The translations under genes were made by a program, and so were the position numbers. This document shows, piece by piece, positions 57,795 to 64,000 of a DNA stretch of 64,000 nucleotides. The DNA lies in the NCBI GenBank assembly GCA_965208815.1, contig OZ242357.1:3348001-3412000 (forward strand). The letters are read 5' to 3'. The notes beneath the pieces are model-generated. The model searched no databases, was not told the origin of the DNA, and saw nothing but the letters and a program-made list of their open reading frames with translations. This stretch comes from Bin55 sp009840545 (GTDB lineage: Bacteria > Pseudomonadota > Gammaproteobacteria > Pseudomonadales > Azotimanducaceae). The stretch's first letter is position 1. Every line of letters starts with the position of its first letter.

Positions 57795-59733
57795 ATATTT
57801 CTTCTGGAGTAGGTGCTTTTACTTCTTTGCGACCGCGTTGGTTTTCCAATCGGAGCTGCCATATTCCCCTCAGTCTAGAGCTTGAGATTTCCGCGATTTC
57901 GTCTGCAGAGGAAATCACGGTGGGACGCAGAAAGATCAACAGGTGGCTCTTTGACTTTATTGTTCTGTTGCTACGGAATAAGCGGCCCAAGAGTGGGATT
58001 TGACCGAGGACTGGAACTCGATGCCCGGTCTGATTGAGGTCGTCTCTCATCAATCCGCCCAAAACTATGGTCTGTCCGTTTTCGGCGACAACCGTTGTTT
58101 GGACTCTTCGCTCGCTTGTCACGATATCGCTAAAGCCTCCTTCGCCGATCCCTAAGTTGGGCGAAATCACTGCACCGACAATATTGGTAACTTCCATGCG
58201 AACGCTCAGATCTTCCCTAATGTTAGGAGTAACGGTCAATGTCACACCAACATCGTCTCGTGAAATCGTGTTTAAGGGGGTTTGTCCTTGCTCTCGCTCA
58301 ATCCCAAAGGTTCCGGTTCGAAACGGAACCTCCTGTCCGACGAAGATCTCTGATTGTGCATTGTCTAGTGCGTAGACGTAGGGCGTGGAAAGCAGGTCAG
58401 CTCGAGAACTGGTCACAAGCGCATTGATGATTGCTCCGAAGGAAACACCCATGGGATCCAGCTTGGCAACAGCAAGCGAAGGAGATGCAAGTTGACTCAG
58501 TACAACCGCTCCCGGACTTACCGCTCCATCTGAGTCCTGGGCTTGTCCCAAGCTAGTCAAAAGGCTTGTCAAGATGCCGCTTACCGATGTGGTTATGAGA
58601 GGAGTTTCTTCGCCACTTTCGTCGGTCGCGCCAAGCTCAATGCCTTTGACATCGTCGTCGGAGACTGTTACCTCTACGATGGCGGACTCGATGAGAACTT
58701 GCAGCTTGGGTCGGTCCAATTGGGAAATGATTCCGCTGATATCAGAAAGGAACGACGGTGTTCCTCGTGCTAGAACTGCATTGTTGGATGCGTCGAATTG
58801 AACGGAGAAGTTCATGTTGATGGTGGACGATTGCTGGGCTTGTCCCGGCTGACCCGTTTGATTACCCTCGAGGTCGAGAAGGTTGCCTAGTACTTCAGAG
58901 ATGTTCTCTGCATCAGCATGTTGCAAATAGAAGACACGGGTTGTTGATGTGATTTGATACGGCTGGTCCAGTTGTGCGATCGTGTCGGATGCGATGGCAA
59001 GCTCCTCGGACGAACCTCTAAGGAACATAGTGTTGTTGTTTTCATTGGCGAATGCGATGAGTCCGATTGGACCTGCGCTTCCTCTCATCATTTCGGGATG
59101 AATCTCTTCCAGCATTGATGCAACATCCCGTACCCATGCATGTTTCATGGGTATGATCAGGCTCGAAACTGCGTTAACTTGGTCCAGTTGACGAATCAGC
59201 TCCAGAATTCTTACAACGTTGCCTGCATGGTCGGCAATAATCAGTGCGTTGGGGTCGGTTACCGGTGCTAGGTGGCCGTATGCAGACACAATCTGGCGCA
59301 GGACTCTAGAAGCTTCCGCCGAGGTTATGTGTTTGAGCCCAATCACTTGGGCGACGAAGGTGTCGCCGCTGATGGCACCCCCTGCTTCTTCGTAGTTCCA
59401 GGCTTTGGCACTGGCGTGTGGAACTACTCGGGATATATTTCCATCATCGATCACTTGAAAGCCCTGGACACGAAGTACGGACTCCAAGAGCTTGAATACG
59501 CCGTCCGCATCGAGTTCTTGGTCAGAGATAATCGAGACTGTTCCCCGGACGCGAGCATCCACCACGAAGGATCGATTTGTAATGGTCGCAACTTCTTCGA
59601 TGAAGTCTGCAAGCTCGATGTCTTGATTGTTGATGGTGTAGACCTGCGAGTTCTGGGCAAAAACCGAGGTGACCAGGACCATGAGGCCTGCAGCCAAGAC
59701 GGTCTTGAGGCTGCTGTTACTTGATGTGTTCAT
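57778..59733 (-). CDS. gspD: Type II secretion secretin GspD
   Basis: 651 residues. Signal peptide (TVLAAGLMVLVTSVFAQ), N0-N3 domains (INNQDIELADFIEEVATIT; VIPMKHAWVRDVASMLEEI; VFYLQHADAENISEVLGNLL) and the secretin core (VPFRTGTF, LTVTPNIREDLSVRMEV, TVVAENGQTIVLGGLMRDD, VPVLGQIPLLGRLFR). Forms the outer-membrane channel for folded exoproteins such as the proteases here. Overlaps gspC by 4 bases and plsB by 17. Confidence 0.94.
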   Translation of the reverse strand: MNTSSNSSLKTVLAAGLMVLVTSVFAQNSQVYTINNQDIELADFIEEVATITNRSFVVDARVRGTVSIISDQELDADGVFKLLESVLRVQGFQVIDDGNISRVVPHASAKAWNYEEAGGAISGDTFVAQVIGLKHITSAEASRVLRQIVSAYGHLAPVTDPNALIIADHAGNVVRILELIRQLDQVNAVSSLIIPMKHAWVRDVASMLEEIHPEMMRGSAGPIGLIAFANENNNTMFLRGSSEELAIASDTIAQLDQPYQITSTTRVFYLQHADAENISEVLGNLLDLEGNQTGQPGQAQQSSTINMNFSVQFDASNNAVLARGTPSFLSDISGIISQLDRPKLQVLIESAIVEVTVSDDDVKGIELGATDESGEETPLITTSVSGILTSLLTSLGQAQDSDGAVSPGAVVLSQLASPSLAVAKLDPMGVSFGAIINALVTSSRADLLSTPYVYALDNAQSEIFVGQEVPFRTGTFGIEREQGQTPLNTISRDDVGVTLTVTPNIREDLSVRMEVTNIVGAVISPNLGIGEGGFSDIVTSERRVQTTVVAENGQTIVLGGLMRDDLNQTGHRVPVLGQIPLLGRLFRSNRTIKSKSHLLIFLRPTVISSADEIAEISSSRLRGIWQLRLENQRGRKEVKAPTPEEIFEGGL

Positions 59734-60692
59734 TGGTCTATTGGGATCTCTATGTTGATTATTTCGTCGCCGCGTTTCACTTGAAGCTTCGCAGAATTGC
59801 TGTTCATTTGTGAGAGCACTCGCGGTAGGTCGCTTTCGATGTCGCTTAGGACTTCACCGTTTACAGACGTAAGAATGTCCCCTTTCCGCAGTCCAAGTTG
59901 CTTCGCCAGACTCTCATTCACCCTATAGCCCGATGCCGTGTCCTGTGAGACGGGAGTCAAACCTATTTCCTGCAAGAATTGCTTTGGATCTTCTTCGAGT
60001 CTTTGTTTGTAGGATTCGATGAGTTCGCGGGTCCCCTGTCCAGGCCCAGCATTGGATTGTTCCTGTTCGGTCGCCTCGGACTCGCTATTACTCTGATCGG
60101 ACGGGTTCTCTTCTTCCGCTTGTTCCTCTTGGTCGTTGTTGAGCATTTGCTGGTTGATGAATCCTGAAGTCCCCGAGTACTCGGAAGCGGACTCCGTCGA
60201 ATCTACGGGAAGGACGATCTCTCTAGGCTCAAAGTAGTCGAAATCTGAGTCGAAAGCGAGCAGTTCACGTTGGCCAAGACGTTCCAGAATGACACGATCT
60301 CTCAGTACTTCCGAAAGATTCGCTACACCTGCGATTCGATCACCGTGAGTGAACTTTTTCGGTCTCTGTGTTCCCTGAGCAATTCGAGCCCAGGACAAGT
60401 CAGGATTTGTTTCGTCAAAAACCACCGAGATCAAGGTCAGGTTAAGGGTTGTCGTCGCCAATTGCTCGATATCAAACTCCTCGGGTTGTGCCTCCGATCC
60501 AAACAAATCCACTCTTGCGATGTCGTCAACCTTTACAGTTGGCTGATAGGTCGTCGAGACGTTGGTGGTCGGAGACGCTTCGATTGGAGACATGAGGTCG
60601 TAGATGCTGTAGACAATTCCGACAAGCACCGCAACAACAACCAAGACGCGTACAGGCATCGCGACTCTATTCAGTATTGCATTCAAATTCAT
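59730..60692 (-). CDS. gspC: Type II secretion inner-membrane protein GspC
   Basis: 320 residues. One N-terminal membrane helix (VRVLVVVAVLVGIVYSIYDL), a homology region (TTLNLTLISVVFDE), a Glu/Ser-rich linker (~190-225), and a C-terminal PDZ-like domain (GYRVNESLAKQLGLRKGDIL, TSVNGEVL). Links GspD to the inner-membrane platform. Confidence 0.9.
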   Translation of the reverse strand: MNLNAILNRVAMPVRVLVVVAVLVGIVYSIYDLMSPIEASPTTNVSTTYQPTVKVDDIARVDLFGSEAQPEEFDIEQLATTTLNLTLISVVFDETNPDLSWARIAQGTQRPKKFTHGDRIAGVANLSEVLRDRVILERLGQRELLAFDSDFDYFEPREIVLPVDSTESASEYSGTSGFINQQMLNNDQEEQAEEENPSDQSNSESEATEQEQSNAGPGQGTRELIESYKQRLEEDPKQFLQEIGLTPVSQDTASGYRVNESLAKQLGLRKGDILTSVNGEVLSDIESDLPRVLSQMNSNSAKLQVKRGDEIINIEIPIDQ

Positions 60693-60731
60693 GATGTCAG
60701 TTTTTTCCTGTAATAGTCATCAAAGTGCCGA

Positions 60732-61463
60732 TCACCTAAATACCTGGCGAGAGACCTTGAAGACCTCTGCGCCAGCCGGACCCTGAGAGTCCCATGGCAT
60801 TTGTACAAGTTCAAACATTTGCCTTGTTAACCCGATGTGTAGCCAACCCGAACTTGCTTCCAGCCTAGCATTCATAAGTTCGGTGTCGTCCTGTTCATCA
60901 ACAGCGGTCAAGATCACGTCTCCTTCCGTCGTGCTAAATTCTCCCACCATAGGGGGCAGATCGATTTCTCTGGTCTCGTCTCCAGTGCGATAACGACTCG
61001 TTCCTCCGTCCCACCGCACAGTTCCCGCCAGCGAACTGATCTCGTTCTTGCCGTTCACCAGCACGCTTACGTCTTCGATTTGAATACTACCGCTAATCTT
61101 CATTTCGTAGTGTAAAAGGATTGAGTTCACGATAGACGATTGGAGTTCTGCATTAGCAACCAAAGAGGTCTTTGCGAATCCCTTGGCTAGGGTTCCATGC
61201 ACTTGGAGGGAGGGGCTGTTTACCGAGATGTTGTATACAAGATTGGCTCGAAGCAATCGCTGTGGGACGACAGCCCACGAGAGCGTCCCAAGATTAGTGC
61301 CGGGAACTACTAGTTGCGCGGAGCCTTTCCAGACGGTACCGCGAGCATCCAGCAAGTGAACTTCGTAGTCGTGTAGAAGCATTGCAAACACCCGTGCGGG
61401 TATAGCGACAATCACGGCAGCTAGAAAGACGACTACTGCTAGGACAATGAGAGCTCGTTTCAT
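60732..61463 (-). CDS. gspN: Type II secretion protein GspN
   Basis: 243 residues. N-terminal helix (RALIVLAVVVFLAAVIVAIP) then a beta-rich domain with ARGTVWKGSAQL and LGTLSWAVVPQRLL, typical of GspN. Overlaps dapE by 4 bases. The core genes gspE-M are not in the window, so they must lie elsewhere. Confidence 0.85.
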   Translation of the reverse strand: MKRALIVLAVVVFLAAVIVAIPARVFAMLLHDYEVHLLDARGTVWKGSAQLVVPGTNLGTLSWAVVPQRLLRANLVYNISVNSPSLQVHGTLAKGFAKTSLVANAELQSSIVNSILLHYEMKISGSIQIEDVSVLVNGKNEISSLAGTVRWDGGTSRYRTGDETREIDLPPMVGEFSTTEGDVILTAVDEQDDTELMNARLEASSGWLHIGLTRQMFELVQMPWDSQGPAGAEVFKVSRQVFR

Positions 61464-62596
61464 ATCAACAAACGTTCCAGTATGCGCTCGTAGATGAGCG
61501 TGAGCGTCTCAAGTTCCTCAAGATTTACACATTCGTTGTACTTGTGGATTGTGGCGTTTACAGGACCCAATTCGACAGTTTCGACACCGTGTGGCGCAAT
61601 GAATCGACCGTCAGATGTTCCCCCAGATGTGGAAGGAACGGGACTTGTGCTGGATTCAGCTTGGACGACGTTGAACACCGTGTGCATGAATTCGCCTCGC
61701 TTTGACAGAAAAGGCAAGCCGGACTGTTGCCACTCTATTCGATAGTTGAACTCGTTTCCTAACAGATTGAGCTCTTGTTCCACCACCTCTTTCAAGTCGT
61801 CAGGAGTCTGTTCGGTATTGAACCGGAAATTGAAACTAACAGAAATCTCTCCAGGTATTACATTGTGTGCGCCTGTTCCAGAATTTACATTGGAAATTTG
61901 AAAAGTGGTCGGTGGGAATGCTTCATTTCCCTCGTCCCATACACGGTTGGCCAATTCGCTTAGCAACGGTAATGCTCTATGCACGACATTCGGAGTCTTC
62001 TCCGGATAGGCGACATGTCCGATCGATCCTTCGATGATCAACTCTCCATTCAGTGAACCGCGTCTTCCGATTCGGATCGTATCCCCGATGATTGATAGCG
62101 ATGAGGGTTCTCCTATGATGCACCAATCAAGAAGTTCGTTACGGCGCAATAGTTCAGACATCACGTGGCGCGTTCCGTGGATCGCAGGTCCCTCTTCATC
62201 ACTCGTTATAAGAAACGCGATGGAACCTCTGTGGTTTGGATGTCTTGAAACGAATCTTTCGGTTGCTACAACCATTGCCGCGACGCTTGATTTCATGTCG
62301 GCTGCACCACGTCCGTAAAGCCAGCCATTCGCTATGGTTGGTTCAAATGGTGGAGTATTCCAACGGTCGAGATTTCCCACTGGGACGACATCGGTGTGCC
62401 CAGCAAAGGTGAGCAATGGTTTTTGAGAACCCCGCCGACACCATAAGTTGGACACGGAGTGTGCCGGCATGTGTTCGACTTTGAATCCAGCTTGACTTAG
62501 TCGGTCAGCAATTAGGTCTTGGCAACCTCCATCATTGGGCGTTACGGACTCACGAGAAATGAGGTTCATTGCCAAATTGATGGTTTTGCTATCCAA
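61460..62596 (-). CDS. dapE: Succinyl-diaminopimelate desuccinylase
   Basis: 378 residues. Metal-binding FAGHTDVVPVG and YGRGAADMKSSVAA, LITSDEEGPAIHGT (catalytic Glu), and TSGGTSDGRFIAPHGV. Makes LL-diaminopimelate for lysine and peptidoglycan. Next to dapC and in one run with the gsp genes. Confidence 0.95.
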   Translation of the reverse strand: MDSKTINLAMNLISRESVTPNDGGCQDLIADRLSQAGFKVEHMPAHSVSNLWCRRGSQKPLLTFAGHTDVVPVGNLDRWNTPPFEPTIANGWLYGRGAADMKSSVAAMVVATERFVSRHPNHRGSIAFLITSDEEGPAIHGTRHVMSELLRRNELLDWCIIGEPSSLSIIGDTIRIGRRGSLNGELIIEGSIGHVAYPEKTPNVVHRALPLLSELANRVWDEGNEAFPPTTFQISNVNSGTGAHNVIPGEISVSFNFRFNTEQTPDDLKEVVEQELNLLGNEFNYRIEWQQSGLPFLSKRGEFMHTVFNVVQAESSTSPVPSTSGGTSDGRFIAPHGVETVELGPVNATIHKYNECVNLEELETLTLIYERILERLLI

Positions 62597-62766
62597 AGCT
62601 CAAATTCCTCTATTTGCTAGTTTTGAAGCGCAGAATTTTCAACATGAAATCGGAAAGGCCAAGAGTCTCGAAGCAAACGATATTGTTGTGCACGGCATTC
62701 GGCAGTTCACTCCATTTCTCTGATTCCCAAATCGGAGGGCCGACAGCCTGTGTAGTGATAGTACTT

Positions 62767-63954
62767 CTACGAAGTAAGATCGCTATGGGTGAAACACAAT
62801 CGTTGAATTGCATCCACGCACTCTTCTAGTGGAGCTACCAGTGCAATTCGAATGCGATTCGCACCCGGATTGTGTCCGTTGACAGTTCTTGCTATGTACT
62901 TGCCTGGCAGAACCGTAATGTTTTCACGTAAGAACAATTCAGCGGCAAATTGCTCATCGTCCATTTCAATGTCAGGCCAGAAGTAGAACGCTCCTGTGGG
63001 AAGTTCACAGCCAAACTGCGACTTGACAAGAGGATGAGTTTGTTCAAACTTTGCCCGATACAGTGCTCGGTTCTTCTCGACGTGGTCCTCGTTCGACCAT
63101 AGCAACTGACTCGCTTCTTGGATTATGTCTGGCATTGCACATCCATGATAGGTTCTGTATTGAAAGTAGGCTGCAATGCATTTTGGGTCTCCGGCTGCGA
63201 ATCCCGATCGCAGACCGGGTACGTTGGATCGTTTGGACAAGCTGTTGAAAGACACACAATTTCGAAAGTCGTCAATCCCCAGATCCGAAGCTGCTTGCAG
63301 GATCCCACATGGGGGACATTCCTCATCGTTGTAGATCTCTGAGTAGCATTCATCCGAAGCAATCACGAAGTCGTGCTCTTGAGCGAGTTCGATCCAGCGT
63401 TTGAGCTCGTCAAGTTCAAGAGTCGCTCCTGACGGATTGTTAGGCGTACAGAGAAAGAGCAGCTTTGTTTGTCTCCAAACATTCTTCGGAACCAGGTCAA
63501 TGTCTAGTTTCTCCGTACAGGGAGCGTAGTACGGATCGGTTCCTGCCAGAAGAGTCGCACCCTGATAGATTTGTTAGAACGGATTGGGAAGGACGGCTCT
63601 ACCTGTCGACCCTCCCAATATGGCTTGTCCGAACGAGAATAGACCTTCACGTGTTCCGTTCACTGGAAGAACCTGCGTCTCGGGATTGATAACAGGGCCA
63701 AAGCGCTTTGCGATCCATGCAGTGATAGTTTCCCTTAGCTCACGAGAGCCTCGAGTAGATGGATAGGTATCCAAACTACTCCTCAATCGTGCTTCATCGC
63801 TGAGGAGATGGACAACTAACTCTGGGGCTTCATGCTTGGGTTCTCCCAACGCGAGAGATACATGCGGCTGATTAGAGATCGAAACGAAATCGGATTTGAG
63901 CTGGTTCAATCGCTCGAAGGGGTAAGGCTGAAGCCTTTCGAGATATCGATTCAA
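62767..63954 (-). pseudogene. dapC: Succinyldiaminopimelate aminotransferase DapC, broken by an in-frame TAA
   Basis: Both pieces are in one frame: 63954-63574 and on to 62767, about 395 residues in all. The TAA follows VLPNPF and precedes QIYQGATLLAG, where related aminotransferases have Tyr (NPFYQIY); TAC to TAA would explain it. The PLP-binding Lys is in SLSKRSNVPGLRSGF, and C-terminal NRIRIALVAP is intact. The start is TTG at 63954. As dapC should matter for cell-wall synthesis, an assembly error or suppression is as likely as true loss. Confidence 0.8.
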
Positions 63955-63957
63955 GAC

Positions 63958-64000
63958 CTATGCGACACTTTTAAGAGCTTCGTCAATCCTTGTGGTCATC
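63958..64000 (-). CDS. 3' end of an upstream gene, unidentified
   Basis: The last codons read MTTRIDEALKSVA and stop 3 bases before the dapC start, so it belongs to the same run. Too short to name. Confidence 0.3.
   Translation of the reverse strand, partial: MTTRIDEALKSVA

Overview
The window reads as a chromosomal contig from an uncultivated gammaproteobacterium. Evidence is the gene content (rnc-era-recO, relA, adk, moeA, tsaB, rsmJ, plsB, dapE/dapC, a type II secretion gspN-C-D set, the yejABE peptide transporter), the moderate GC content, and the many large Ca-rich, secreted repeat proteins. Species cannot be named from sequence alone.

Layout. About 1-3000: a solenoid-like protein cut by the window edge, a secreted Cys-containing protein and a small lipoprotein. 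About 3300-17200: a defence and mobile-DNA island. It holds a nucleoside-deoxyribosyltransferase/TIR-like protein, a frameshifted metallopeptidase, an MNT-HEPN toxin-antitoxin pair, a serine-resolvase remnant, a truncated second copy of the TIR-like protein, a complete-looking type II-C CRISPR-Cas locus, an IS605 OrfB/TnpB remnant, two strong tandem hairpins, a tRNA-3'-end-like sequence, a decayed metzincin gene, a full IS1380-family element with 6-bp target duplications, and a second MNT gene whose HEPN partner is cut at the IS border. About 17700-27800: an FG-GAP/vanadium-haloperoxidase fusion, a decayed outer-membrane-protein gene, an ABC-2 permease fused to a peptidase-like domain, and small membrane or secreted proteins. 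About 27800-46200: a 1.9-kaa cadherin-repeat autotransporter, yejABE, a PhyH-type dioxygenase, a secreted metzincin with thrombospondin-3 and FG-GAP repeats (frameshifted), and a secreted trypsin-like protease. About 46400-64000: housekeeping operons (a Cu/Zn-type permease, rnc-era-recO-relA-adk, moeA / tsaB-rsmJ, and dapC-dapE-gspN-gspC-gspD-plsB on the minus strand).

The CRISPR locus is the main point of interest. Plus-strand order: relic of a cas2 3' end and leader, two-repeat array, tracrRNA (minus strand, with a visible sigma70-like promoter and terminator), cas9, cas1, cas2, leader, second two-repeat array, TnpB-like remnant. cas9 is interrupted by one in-frame TGA (8346-8348) exactly between the RuvC-I motif and the bridge helix. 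A Shine-Dalgarno sequence and an ATG directly abut that stop, so the gene could be expressed as two polypeptides, read through, or be dead. The tracrRNA tail, repeat and Cas9 resemble, from memory, the Parvibaculum lavamentivorans type II-C system.

A caution applies throughout. At least seven other genes in the window are broken by one in-frame stop or one frameshift, including dapC, which should be important for growth. Either the genome is decaying or the assembly carries point errors. Mapping the raw reads at these sites comes before any biological reading of the split cas9.
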